Made by a program: the position numbers and the translations under genes
Shown: positions 14,984 through 26,173 of the stretch, piece after piece
Layout: the number at the start of each line of letters is the position of its first letter
Position numbering within the stretch: the stretch's first letter is position 1
From: Tritrichomonas musculus
Lineage: Eukaryota > Parabasalia > Tritrichomonadida > Tritrichomonadidae
DNA length: 64,000 bases
Direction: 5' to 3'
Assembly: GCA_039105265.1 (NCBI GenBank)
Contig: JAPFFF010000013.1
Span: 3,038,001 to 3,102,000, forward strand
Notes under the pieces: generated by a model
The model's database searches: none
Seen by the model: only the letters and a program-made list of their open reading frames with translations
Told to the model about the DNA's origin: nothing

Positions 14984-15341
14984 GGTACAGCGATCGGATG
15001 TAAATTGTCAAAAAATTGAGAGCAAAATTAAATAACCTGGAAATTCCTAAAAAAATTATATAACAGTTAATTTTATATAATATAAAATCAAATTCTTTAA
15101 TGAAATTTGGAAGTAAATTTTCAATTTTATAGACATACCATATGAAAAAAAAAATTTTTGAATGGATAAAATGAGTTTTTCATTCAAATTTAGTCAACAT
15201 AAATCTCCAAATCAAATTAGAGAATCCTTCCAATATTTTAATATGTTATTATATATAATGTGTTCTATTTATATATTTGGTTTGTTTCGATTATTACAGT
15301 TTTTTAAATACTTTTGACACTTTACATCCGATTGTAGTACC
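14984..15341. mobile_element. Foldback-type element, 358 bp
   Basis: The left end GGTACAGCGATCGGATGTAA and the reverse complement of the right end, GGTACTACAATCGGATGTAA, form inverted termini of about 26 bp continuing to TTGTC/GTGTC. The interior is AT-only filler. It begins 9 bp upstream of the beta-galactosidase start, so it probably shapes or displaces that promoter. Its right end abuts the next element. Confidence 0.5.
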
Positions 15342-16980
15342 TGTAGACTTCAAAAAGGACGAAACCCTTTTGTAATAAACAAGAAACTTGCGATGCCGTT
15401 TATAAACTATGATTTATAAAAAAAATACAAATTCAATTACGATTAAGAATTCAAAAATTTTATCTACTCATTTAATTTTTGAATTGTCTTTGAAAAAAAA
15501 AATATGTAATATATAATTAAATATTTAATATATATGAAAAATTAATTTTTTTATACTTACATTTTACATATTAAAAAACGAAAAGCTAGTTGTCAAAAGA
15601 TAACAGCTTGTCTATATATATAAATAAATATATATGCGTATGTTTGTTTTGAATTCTAATTCAATTTTTAAAAAGATATTTGGTTGTTTATATTGCTTTT
15701 TTCTTTTTTGTATTTATATTTGGCCTATTTCCTATTGCTTTAAATTTCTGTTATTATTTGTTCAATTCTTTTGAATACATAAAAAGCTTTCACTTTTTTT
15801 AAACAACACCGATTTTTATCAATATTTTTACTTTTATGTAAGATATATTAAAAATTCGCTAAATTATATTACTTCATTTTTATTTGAGTTTTCAGAAATT
15901 TTTTATTCAAAAACAAATTTTTTTTCAGTTAAATATCGTACAACTTAGTTTTTACAGTAACTGTATAACTCAATGATTTGTTCGTTTAAACTAATTATAT
16001 TTTATTATTATAATAATAATTAGTTTTATAAATATTTGCATCGTACATAATTCAAATTAAAATAAAAACCAAAAGGATATAAGCATATATTATATTTTCT
16101 TCAGAAATAAATTTGAGTATCTCAATTTATTTTTATTGATAAGAATTTTATAACACTTTATAAAAATTTAGAATAGCGATAACTTTTTATATAATTTATT
16201 CTAATTATTAATTCTTTTGATATCTTTTTATATGCTTTTAAAACATTAAGTGGTATATAAAAATAGTTATTGTTATTGAAAAAAATGCCGAAAAATTGAG
16301 TTTGTTGAATTATTAAATGATGATTTTAAAAAAAATTGGATGTTACAGGAGCCCAATGAAGATTATATTTTTATTTATATGCATTTACTCTCTAATATAT
16401 TTGAATTTCATTTCAAATCAAATGTCAGTTTTTTCTAAAAATGAAGATTTAGTTGATTGGTTTCATAAATATAAAAAGTCTAATATTTCAGTTACTGAAG
16501 GATTTCGTCAAAAAGTAAAATATTATTTGTATAACACATAGTATACCCATTCAAATGACATCTATATTTTTTAAATGATACAAATATATAAGAATTCGAT
16601 ATATATATATATTGAATTCTAGTTAAATTCTTTATTTCTACCATTAGATTTTATAATATTGGATATAAAATATATAAATTATATATTATAATTATTAAAT
16701 AAATTATTTATTAAGATAAATATAAATTTATTTATTTTTATTTTTTATTCAATTTAGTTGTGCGACTTTTTTTCAGTTTTTGTCTTGAACAACTTAAAAA
16801 AAGTCAAGGATATTGAAGATAATTATTTTACTAATATTAGAAGTCCTGGTTTATGCCAATTAGATGAAAATAATTTTGTTTTTTGTTTAAAATAAATAAT
16901 TTTTTTAATTTATCTTTCTAACATTTTATAAAATGTTAGAAGGTATGCGGTTTCGTCCTTTTTAAAGTCTATCGCAGTAC
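15337..16980. mobile_element. Non-autonomous TIR element, about 1.6 kb
   Basis: Left terminus (15337-15366) and right terminus (16949-16980) are inverted copies with the shared core AGACTTYAAAAAGGACGAAA, and both start GTAC. The interior is AT-rich. It holds one open frame (16317-16541, 74 codons, with a hydrophobic stretch and DLVDWFHKYKKSNISV) that I cannot assign and regard as doubtful. The GTAC start resembles that of the adjoining 358-bp element, suggesting related families. Confidence 0.5.
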
Positions 16981-17348
16981 TGTTCATTAATTATTATCTT
17001 TATTTATTTCGATGTGAATCATGATCGTTTTTTTCTCAAAATATTTTTTTTTTATTTCATATGTTTATCGAAAAATGATGTAAATATTTATTGATTAATA
17101 TTGATTACAACGTGTGGTTAAAAAAAATCATGTCAGAGTTGCTGTTAAAACTTGTTGGGAAAACGTAATTGCTAATACAATTCTTTAAAAATACGATTTC
17201 GAAATAAAGTATGGGAATAAATTAAGTTTGCTCATATTATACTCCTAATTCTAGTATTAGTTAGGTGGTGCGTCCTTAACGGGCATCTAGACCTAAACGA
17301 ACCTATGATAATGCTAAGGCCATTTTTAAATATTTTTATTTTTATATC

Positions 17349-17413
17349 AAATATTATTGTGTGCCAAAAGAAGAAACTATAAAATAGCATTCTTTTGGCA
17401 CACAATAATATTT
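17349..17413. repeat. Perfect 24-bp-arm hairpin
   Basis: Arms at 17349-17372 and 17390-17413 are exact inverted copies (core TTGTGTGCCAAAAGAA) around a 17-base AT loop. A long A run follows. It could be a solo foldback insertion or the stem of a small RNA; no gene uses it. Confidence 0.6.
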
Positions 17414-17459
17414 GCCAGAAAAAAAAAAAAAACATTTATTTATGTACATGTGAAGATAC

Positions 17460-18060
17460 TTTTGAGAATGGCAAATACTAAAAAATATTTGCTCAGCCAT
17501 ATTTATTGATTGCCTCTACCATAGCTGTTCTGAAAGCTGAGACTTCTTGTTCATCGAATAATCAACACCATCGAAAAAGAACTTGTCTAACTGAAAGACA
17601 ACTATGTTTCATAAAGTATTTTATCCAATGATCTGAGATTTGTGGTCCTGGAAGACCAGACTCTTCAATTTCTTAGAATATAGCATTTTTTTGAATTATA
17701 TTATCTTTTTTTCTTATAATGACTCATATAAAATCTTCTATGTATCTATTTTTTTTGAAAAAGTTGCATAGATTTCTTTCTTTGAGCTATTGAGTATTTC
17801 ATAAGTTATTCTCTCAGCAGTATTTCATACGAAAATCCACTGAGTAATTGTTATAGTTTACTGCCTCCTAAGAGTATTTCTATTTATTTCTCCAACTGTT
17901 TTTGTAAATTTTCAAATTATGTGAATATTTTTGCACTTTACTCTTATGAAATACTTAATTGAGCCTCCGAAAGTATGCTCTAGAGGTCCTGTCGAATCTC
18001 TATCCAAATCTATATTATTAAACTTTTTTGATAATGTTATTTTTGAATATGTTTCCATTT
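17460..18060 (-). pseudogene. Dead DNA-transposon transposase
   Basis: The minus strand gives transposase-like phrases in broken frames: DSTGPLEHTFGG (near 17980), GLPGPQISDHWIKYFMKH then SCLSVRQVLF (near 17590-17670), and DEQEVSAFRTAMVEAINKYG (near 17500-17560). The HWIxxFMxxHxLSxR wording is that of the helix-turn-helix region of Tc1/pogo-like or related transposases. There is no open frame and there are multiple breaks, so this is an old copy. Confidence 0.5.
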
Positions 18061-19187
18061 GAAAATCCAATTAAAAGTAAGGTTGAATATGGCAAAACAT
18101 CCTTTTCATTCTATATTTTTATGTAAAGGGGGAAATGATATATATTAATCTAAAGGTTTTTTAATAGTTAACTTTTTTATAAGTATTAATTTTATATCTT
18201 ATGACTAAATGTGTAATTATTGTTTTTATATAAAAATAAATTTTAATTTGAAAATCAATTATTATTAATTAATTATGTATGTATGTTTTTATTATTATTA
18301 TTATTGATATAAAAAAGATTGATTTTTATATATATATAAATTTCAATAGTACTAACTCAATCGTTCTTTTTATGTTAAAATTCACAGTTCGATACATATA
18401 GGAGTAATTTTTTTAAGTAAAAAATCATTTTAATTAAAATGTTGTCTTATTTATTAAAGCCTCTATTTAAAAAAGCTAATCTAAAAAGAATTAAAAGAAT
18501 TTAAACATATATAAATAAAAAGATAACCATTTTTATAAAGAAAGCTAAATTATTATTAAGAAATTGAACTGATTTACCTTTGGAGTCTAATATTCTTCTT
18601 CCAGAATAATTAACTCTTCTTCTATGATTTCTCTTCTGCTTCTTTGATGAAAATTCTTTAATAGCATCTGGACTAATTCTTCCTCGGAGATAATCTTTCT
18701 TCTTCTGTACTATTAATTCTTCTTCTATATTCATTCCATCTTCTTCAGTGATCATTCTTCTGCTTCTTTTGTGAAAAATCTTAAATGGAATCTGGGCAAA
18801 TGCTTCTTCAGAAAAAAAATATTCTTCTTCTGTTATGAACTTATTAAAAATTTAAGAAATGAACTTTTTCAATTAAAAACCCCTTGGGCTAAGATGGATT
18901 GGCTTTTCTTCTTGCGAAGCCCTGCATAAATGGGATTTTTGTGATTCTTTATGGAATAAAAAATTCTATTCTGATATGAATTGCTACAATTGAAATCTAG
19001 ATTGGGAACCAATAGGCAGCTTCATTGAACTTTTTTTCTAATAAAATCTGCTTCATCGAAAAAGTAATGTTACGAGTTCATCGTGCTTTTTAGTCAAAGG
19101 AATATCTAAAAAACAAATGGTGGCAAGTTTTATAAAACATTTTAAACTTTTTGAATATTTAATTTTGGAGAATCAATCGTAAATCCC
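18061..19187. other. AT-rich region with a decayed 130-bp repeat
   Basis: Between about 18580 and 18840 a pyrimidine-rich unit containing CTTCTGCTTCTTTKRTGAAAA recurs about 128 bp apart and gives a spurious K/R/E-rich 84-codon minus-strand frame. I see nothing else supportable. Confidence 0.35.
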
Positions 19188-19975
19188 ATGCAAATATCAT
19201 TCGGAGAATCAATTGTACATACTTTTCAAAATTATAACATTAATGTTATTGTTTACAATTTTATTAAAGGGGAAAATAGGTATATAAAAGAACTGTATAG
19301 AGCCCAAATATTAGTTCGATATAATATTCATTTTAATAAAGATTGGAAGGGAAAGTTCAAATCATTTTTTGGAGTACATACCTATCATCCTCAGAAAGAA
19401 ATTGGAAGAACACCGTATTTTTCTGAAAAAGAACTTGCAAAAATTATTAAAACAATTTATTTTTCAAATAAACCTCGTTTTGGGCTTTATAACAATTTCT
19501 TATATAAATATATTAAAGATAACACGCTATTTGGCACACCAAAAACCAAAATATCTGAAACCTTTTATAACAAAATTTATAACAAATTAAATTCAGAAAC
19601 CCGAGATGATGAAAGAATTGAGCTTTATTTAAATTTACGAGGTGAAGTATTTGAACTTTTTAACAATCATTTTTTAGATTTAGAATCTGGAGAAACTTTC
19701 TCAATCAGATGTTTCTCATCACCATTTCAAATTTCAATGGTAAAACAATCAAAAATAATTGGTATTGATTGTACGTTCCAAATTGGGCCGCATCAGTACA
19801 AACAAGTAATGGTATTTGTCGGGAAAAAAGACAGAATCAATATATATTATTGCCAAATAAAAAGGAAAGCACTTATAAGAAGGCGCTTTCAGCATATAAA
19901 TTTTTTGTCGTCTGTTTTCTAAATCAAGTAAAATTTGTGTCAGATTTCGAATAAGGTGAAATAAATGCTATTACA
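19188..19975 (+). pseudogene. MULE-like transposase, 5' part (broken)
   Basis: A 244-codon frame runs to IIGIDCTFQIGPHQYKQVMV, the first catalytic Asp region of Mutator-like transposases (hhxDxTF). The similarity then continues in another frame as LLPNKKESTYKKALSAYKFF and VKFVSDFE (second Asp), so one frameshift lies near 19825. Homology stops near 19975. The missing 3' part appears at about 24000-24450, beyond a separate intact transposon. Confidence 0.65.
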
Positions 19976-20013
19976 GTCGTTTAGGAAATATTTTTTTTTC
20001 CATATAGTATATT

Positions 20014-20045
<32 letters not shown>

Positions 20046-20200
20046 TGATTTTTTTTCGGTCAAAAATTTCCACAATTTGATAGAGTGAAAAATAATCATG
20101 AACTTTTTCTTGGAGCAAAAAATAAAAGAACCCCGGAAACTAAATCAATGTTTCAACCAGATAATCAAATATATTTATTTTATATTATCATATTAAAATA

Positions 20201-22562
20201 TAATTATTTTTAAAATAATATTAAAATTTTATGCGTAACGTTTTAAGATATTTATATTATTTTTAAAAATAGTTTTAATTCAATTTTAAAAAAATTCAAT
20301 TGTTTATTTTTTTAAATAATAATTTTCAAATGCAATCCACGAGAGGATTTACACCTTCAACATCAAAAATAGCAAACCAAATTCGTGCAGATAATGATAA
20401 AGATAGAATGATTAACGCACTTCAAAGAGAAATCGCAATCAAAAAATCTTTGATTAATGACTATCATGCCAAATTAACGAAAGCACAAAATGAGTTACAT
20501 CAATTTCAAAAAGCTAATAAAACTCTTAACAACTTATACAATTCTTACCCGCTTTTATTAAAACTTTTTTCTAGTTTGAATATTAATGAAGATAGCAATG
20601 ACAAATCCAAAAACGGAAATCGTTTTGATGAAGAATTGATTCCTATATTGGTATTATTAAGTATGTCCGGCGAATATTACACTGAAATACTGCACAAATA
20701 CTTTGGATTCCCATCATCAAGAACATGCAGAAACCTTAAAAGACGATTCCGTTTAAAATATGATATAACTGACGATATTCTTGATGGTTCACTTGATTCA
20801 ATTTCAAAACTAATTGATCTATTTTGGAAAAGCGAAGATAAACGTTGTGTTATAGCTGTTGACGCTGCATCTGTAAACGCCAAATTAGCTGTTCACTCAG
20901 ATGGCGAAGTTGAAGGATTAACTGAAGAAATGAAAATCGATTTAGATTTAGTTGATCTTATATCAGAAAATCTCGAAGCTTTATATTCATTTTACGAACT
21001 TCATCATGATGAAATCGCTCGATATTTCTTTGTTTTCTACGTTTGTTCGTTGGATAAAAATAACAGATCATTCCCGATACTAATAAAGAAACATACAAAT
21101 GGTGCAGCTAATCTTAAAATCTGTGATGAATTGGATGATATTGTAGACAGATGCAAAAAAGTGGGTATGAACGTTATTGGAATTTCATTCGATGGTGATC
21201 CTAGTTATCTTAATTATGTCGAAAAAATGTGCACTGAATTTGACAAATTGAACCAACTCGATCTCAATTCTCCATTGAGTTCGATTTTCAAAGAATACAC
21301 AGGAACTTTAATCTATGAAGATCTTATGCACCTTGTCAAGTGCGATCGATATCGTTTGACTTGTGGATCTGACATTTGTCCAAGCCTTTCAAAAGATGAA
21401 GCCACTTTTAATGTAAATGATTTTAAAGATATTGGTGTCAAAGATCACGTTCTTGATGCTTCACGTGCAAAGAAAATGGATGATCATTTACCTTTACAAC
21501 TTTTTTCACAAGAAAATGTCCGAAATGCAATTTTAATGGAAAGATATGACCTTTTGCTTGCTTTGTTACCTTCATATTTATTGATCAACGCTGTGATGGA
21601 TTCAGACTTGACAAGAGAACAAAGAATTGAACGGATTACATTTGGTTTCTCAATTGTTTGTACATATTACAACGATTATTTAAAATATGATTTTGAAAAA
21701 GGTAAACAAAGAAGAAACAGACTTGGTGGCCAAAATAAATGGATGACTTTATACGACATAATTTGGATGAAGAAATATATGACTCTCGCAATATCATTGA
21801 CCAAAGCATTAATTGATCCAAGAAGTGTCCATTTAGGTGCTTTGGGCACGCACTTTTTAGAACACTTTTTTGGCATGGTTAGAAGATTTTGTCATGGAGA
21901 TGACTCTGCATCATCATTTGAAAACACAGTTGAAAATATAATAGTTTTAAAATTATTACAAATCGAAAACATAAAAGAAGCAAGCATTCAACCTAGTAGA
22001 TCTGACAGTGGTTGTGTATTAAAAGAAGAACATGAAGAAATCAAGCAAATTCCACTTAACATTTGTATGTGGCTAGCATCTGAATTATTCATCCAATTTG
22101 GTACATTATTAAATGAAGATTTAAGCAAAGCAGTTAATGATTCAATGGAACTCATGGAAGATAAACCAAAAATTGATGTTATACAATTCATTTCAAACAC
22201 TTTTGTTAAGAAAAAAAACATTTTTCGCTCATCATCAACTTTAAGATATAACACAACTTCAGGTTATACAAGCTTAAAAAGGATTATGTCAGGAAATTCA
22301 ATTTAAAATAATTAGCATAATTTTAATTAATAAAAAATAATTTATTTTTAGTTTTTTGAAAAAATTTAATCAATAATTAATTTATTTTTAGCCAATGGTC
22401 AAATAAATTACGGTTGAGGTTAATTAAAAACGGTTTTTAAGATGCCATTTTGCACCACTAGAATTTGTATTGATTGTTTCTGAGGATATAATGATGAAAA
22501 TAAAAATATTAATATATTAAAACGTTACGCACAAATTTTAATTATTTTCATAAAATAATATT
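20201..22562. mobile_element. P-element-like DNA transposon, apparently whole
   Basis: Exact 15-bp inverted termini TGCGTAACGTTTTAA lie at 20232-20246 and 22517-22531. The similarity extends outward, imperfectly, to about 20201 and 22562 (ATTATTTT...AAAATAATWTTAAAATTT). The CpG-containing core stands out in this AT-rich DNA. Between the termini lies one intact transposase gene and nothing else. Target duplication is hidden by the AT flanks. Confidence 0.7.
20330..22306 (+). CDS. DDE transposase, P-element/THAP9-like
   Basis: A 658-residue protein from the first ATG; the frame is open back to a TTG at 20300. Residues about 15-65 form a coiled coil (LQREIAIKKSLINDYHAKL). A helix-turn-helix-like segment MSGEYYTEILHKYFGFPSSR resembles the SPKAYxxLR...LPSPxTLR region of P-element transposases. 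Likely catalytic acids are the Asp in CVIAVDAASV, the Asp in IGISFDGDP, and the Glu in THFLEHFFGMVRRF followed by a Gly-Asp and an SFENTVENI helix. It should cut and paste the element by its TGCGTAACG termini. No THAP zinc finger is visible at the N-terminus. No breaks were seen; the family placement is inferred from motif order. Confidence 0.7.
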   Translation: MQSTRGFTPSTSKIANQIRADNDKDRMINALQREIAIKKSLINDYHAKLTKAQNELHQFQKANKTLNNLYNSYPLLLKLFSSLNINEDSNDKSKNGNRFDEELIPILVLLSMSGEYYTEILHKYFGFPSSRTCRNLKRRFRLKYDITDDILDGSLDSISKLIDLFWKSEDKRCVIAVDAASVNAKLAVHSDGEVEGLTEEMKIDLDLVDLISENLEALYSFYELHHDEIARYFFVFYVCSLDKNNRSFPILIKKHTNGAANLKICDELDDIVDRCKKVGMNVIGISFDGDPSYLNYVEKMCTEFDKLNQLDLNSPLSSIFKEYTGTLIYEDLMHLVKCDRYRLTCGSDICPSLSKDEATFNVNDFKDIGVKDHVLDASRAKKMDDHLPLQLFSQENVRNAILMERYDLLLALLPSYLLINAVMDSDLTREQRIERITFGFSIVCTYYNDYLKYDFEKGKQRRNRLGGQNKWMTLYDIIWMKKYMTLAISLTKALIDPRSVHLGALGTHFLEHFFGMVRRFCHGDDSASSFENTVENIIVLKLLQIENIKEASIQPSRSDSGCVLKEEHEEIKQIPLNICMWLASELFIQFGTLLNEDLSKAVNDSMELMEDKPKIDVIQFISNTFVKKKNIFRSSSTLRYNTTSGYTSLKRIMSGNSI

Positions 22563-23999
22563 TATCATAGATGATTTCAAATTTTAGTACAAGTTTTGTT
22601 TTCTTTTTATGTTTCATTTTTTTTATTTTTAACTTTTAAACAATTCAATTCTTTTTTGACGATAAGTATTGAAAAAATAAGTAAACTATTCATTTATTAA
22701 AATCAACTCCGTTTCAGTTATGATAAATTTCGTTTTAATTTATTCGAACAATAAATTACCTAAGACTTTATATTTTATTTATATATATATTATAATTCTC
22801 TATGCTATGTTAATTAGATAAAAAATCATGCTTTTTGACTTAACGGAAATAAACGTACAAGTTTCCGCGGTTCTAAAATAAAACATAACTTTTTCTTAAA
22901 GATAAAAAATAAAATAACTTTTTGATGCAAAATGTTTATGACAAGAGAAACCAAATTGACCCTCAATTATTTTTCTATTTATTTTAATCGTTTGTTTTTA
23001 TAGAATACTTGATTAAAATAGAACAATGTTCTTGAAAGAAAAATATATTATTACGCCATTATTATCTAAAGTATAGACACTTTTTGAGCGAAGCTCAAAA
23101 AGTGGCGTTTCTTGCAATTTCCTCAAATCAGATATTCAAACATCAAAACCAGCTATAACCAAGTTATTACATAACAGAAATGAATCTTATGCTTGGACAC
23201 TTTTTGAGCTTCGCTCAAAAAGTGTCCCTTTATTATTTTCAAATTTGATTTCTTTTCAAAACTTACATAAATCAACTTCCATGAAGAAAACAAATGAAAT
23301 ATTATACCTAATAGATCTCAAGAATGACAACTTTCCATTTCCATTTTCGATTAAATCCAAAGGATTCATTGGCTGAATTGCAAACTTTTCTTTAAATAAT
23401 TCCATAAAAAATACTCAGTGTGCACTAATATTAAATAATTTCAAAGTACATTATGCTTTAAATGTCTAAAAAGAGAAAGAAGTACTGATTACACAGTTGA
23501 TATTCATTCCAGTCAGCTGTACAAGGATTTTTCCTGTTCTTAACTCAGAATAGACTAATCAAAATAAAAAAAAAGAAGACCAAATACTTAAAAAAAGATA
23601 TAAAGATCTGAAATAAAGACAAAACATTTAGATAAAACTTGTAATGAGATTGAGTTGAATGTCCTTAAATCAGCATGGGATAAGTATAATGTATTCAACA
23701 TGTTGCATTTCTATATTCAGACTTTGTAAAGATTAGCAAATTGAGGAAAAAGTTTATCGTCTCTCAATCTTTTTTAATAATTTTGCTACAAAGCCCATTT
23801 CGAACTATGGCATATGTTTATTAATTGGAATAATTTGATGTTTATCCTTTCCAAAAAAGACTTCACAAACTGATCTTTTTTTTTTTTTTTTTTGAAATAA
23901 ATTTAATAACAATCATTTTACATTCAATTTTTTATAATAATGTTACACGACTTAAGATAGAATAAGACATAACTTTTCTCATACAAAATATTTTGGTAA
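22563..23999. other. AT-rich region with traces of decayed coding
   Basis: Mostly featureless. Minus-strand reading near 23330-23410 gives MELFKEKFAIQPMNPLDLIE, a short remnant I cannot place. The two hairpins at 23078-23227 are listed separately. Confidence 0.35.
23078..23227. repeat. Pair of near-identical hairpins flanking 90 bp
   Basis: 23078-23104 reads CACTTTTTGAGC, loop GAA, then the exact inverse. 23195-23227 reads GGACACTTTTTGAGC, loop TTC, then the exact inverse (15-bp arms). The stems are the same sequence. The GAGC-GAA-GCTC tip contains GCGAAGC, known for unusually stable DNA mini-hairpins. The two may mark the ends of a small insertion. Confidence 0.6.
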
Positions 24000-24450
24000 A
24001 TATTTTAGCTCAGCCTATCTTAAAAGATATTTAATCGATGATTGGTCCTCTTATTATAAACTGCAGTCCTCAACCATAACAAACAATATGATTGAGAGAC
24101 ACAACAGAAAATTGAATGATCTTTTTGATCATCCTCATCCAAATATCAAAGAATTCAAAGAACAAATTTCAAAGATTGAAGACGAGTATTATAATATGCA
24201 TAATAACAATTTCACGAAGAAATTATATTGAAACAAAAAGATCAAAATGAAAAATCATTTGTTTGTTTTGGTTGAGGGCTGCTGTTTATAATAAACAACT
24301 GATTTTACCAAAATAAAAGAATTACCAAGTACAATAAAAAAAATTTGAAGAAAATCATACCTATTTTTTTTTCTTTGCCTCAACGATCAAAAGAGAGATA
24401 TAATTTGTTGAAAGAAGATGAAGTTAAAATTAATCATCCTGATATATAAC
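24000..24450 (+). pseudogene. MULE-like transposase, 3' part (broken)
   Basis: Plus-strand translation from about 24020 gives KRYLIDDWSSYYKLQSS, then TNNMIERHNRKLNDLF, HPHPNIKEFKEQISKIEDEY and a stop near 24231. A further frame near 24380-24450 gives PQRSKERYNLLKEDEVKINH. TNNxxExxHxxL followed by HPxIxxF is the usual end of MULE transposases. It is broken and has lost its middle. Confidence 0.55.
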
Positions 24451-24727
24451 TTCAGGGTAAATCTGCAATTCGAAAATTACATTAAAAGTGATGAACCAGA
24501 TGAAATAGACAATTTTACATAAATAAACTTTATTTTTATTTATTTATTTTTTTTGTTTTGTTTTTACTTAATCATTGCAACCTCTCAATTTCATTCAATT
24601 TTCCAAACTTTTTGAATTCAAACAATCATGTTATTTTTATAGTGTTTCTGATGCTTATTTTTTATATAATCAATTAATGTAATAAATGTATCTTTGAAAA
24701 TAGGATAATAATAAATCAAATTTATTC

Positions 24728-25767
24728 TATAGTCTAGAGTAAACCCCCTACCAAATCTCTATATAAAAGAGTTAGAATCATAATATTATATATATATATA
24801 TATAGATAAAATGTTCATTTGATAAAATAATTATTATTATTTAAAAAAAGTTTATTTTATGTTTAGATATTAGTATTTAAAAATGCAATCTATTCAATTT
24901 TTTTATCGAAAAATTGAATAGAAAATGGTAAAGTGACCCAAATAACCAGTTCCTAACCGCTCAAAACCAGTTCCTATTTTTTATTTGAATTGTTTATTTT
25001 TTATTTTTTGATAGACAAAATAAAATTTGAAAAGTTTACATTTGTTGAAATTCAAACCAGTTCCGAAAAATTTTTAATTCAATTTTTTAATTCAATTTTT
25101 GAATACATTTTGGCTGATTGGCTATTTGTAAACAGACAAGTTCTTATTCAACAGCTCTTCAACAGATAGATATCCATTTCAGAAGGCATCAAAAAAGTAA
25201 ACATAGACGGTGCACAACTAAGGCTGACACACACTCTGCGCTTTGTTCAATTTATCCCAAATATTTTTATGAATGTTCTACAAATTGCTACAAAAAAGAG
25301 AATTTTAAATAAAAATTAACACATTATTTAGTTTGATATTAAATTTTTACTCGTTTAAAGTATTTTAGTGTTTTAATAAAAGATTTTTACTTATCTGATA
25401 TTGTATCATAATCACTGAAATAATAAAAATATGAATAATAAAAGAGTTAATTAGCAATTTAGAGCATATACGATTTTATTTTATATTCTCATTCATCAAT
25501 ATTTAATAGTTTTTTATGAGTTTGCTAGGAACATCTTTAAGTTCCTCTCAATTTTACACTAAAGTATTGAAATTATCAAAATATATATTGAAATTTTCAA
25601 TGATAAAAATTTTAGGAACTGGTTTTTTTCTGTAGGAACTGGTTTTTTGATCCACTTTAAGTGGGTTTTCAACCAACGTACTTTTTTCCACCATTAAAGG
25701 CCAAAAATAGGTGAATAAAAATTGTAGGGGTTTTTCCATTGGTAGGGGGGTTTTCCAGTAGACTATA
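24728..25767. mobile_element. TIR element with AACCAGTTCC subterminal repeats, about 1.04 kb
   Basis: Left end 24728-24754 starts TATAGTCTAGAGTAAACCCC. The reverse-complemented right end (25739-25767) starts TATAGTCTACTGGAAAACCC. Inside them AACCAGTTCC occurs three times near the left (about 24949, 24965, 25057) and twice inverted near the right (about 25616, 25635). This is a non-autonomous DNA transposon with its own subterminal repeat. TA at the borders would fit Tc1/mariner-type targeting (inference). Short open frames inside are not convincing. Confidence 0.6.
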
Positions 25768-26173
25768 ATACTATTTTGTAACTATATTATAATTTCAATT
25801 AAATGATTTATGCTTATTTGAATCTAATTTGATATTAAATTATATTGAAAATAATTGAGTCTTCCGAAAACCAAAAGCCACTTTTCCCATGGAAATTTAA
25901 AAGAGCTCTTAGATATTCTATATTATGCTGGCAGTTCATCTCGAATATACATTCTATCTGAATATTTTTGAGATTAAACTTTTTTATCAAGTAATATTAA
26001 TTTAGTGGATTTTAATATTATGGACTGAGTTGGTGCCAATTTCCATTCCTAGTAATCATTATAATAATAATTAAATAATTTTAAAATTGCATAAAATGAT
26101 AATGATTAAAAATATCAAAAATCATCTTTTTATTAATGAAAATATGAGAACTAATTGAATTTAGCAACTGGAT

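Noticed and set aside
16317-16541. 74-codon open frame with a hydrophobic helix
   Set aside because: Inside a TIR element, AT-driven composition, no recognisable domain; kept only as a remark within the element.
18501-18755. 84-codon K/R/E-rich minus-strand frame
   Set aside because: Arises from a pyrimidine-rich local repeat; composition and lack of a domain suggest chance.
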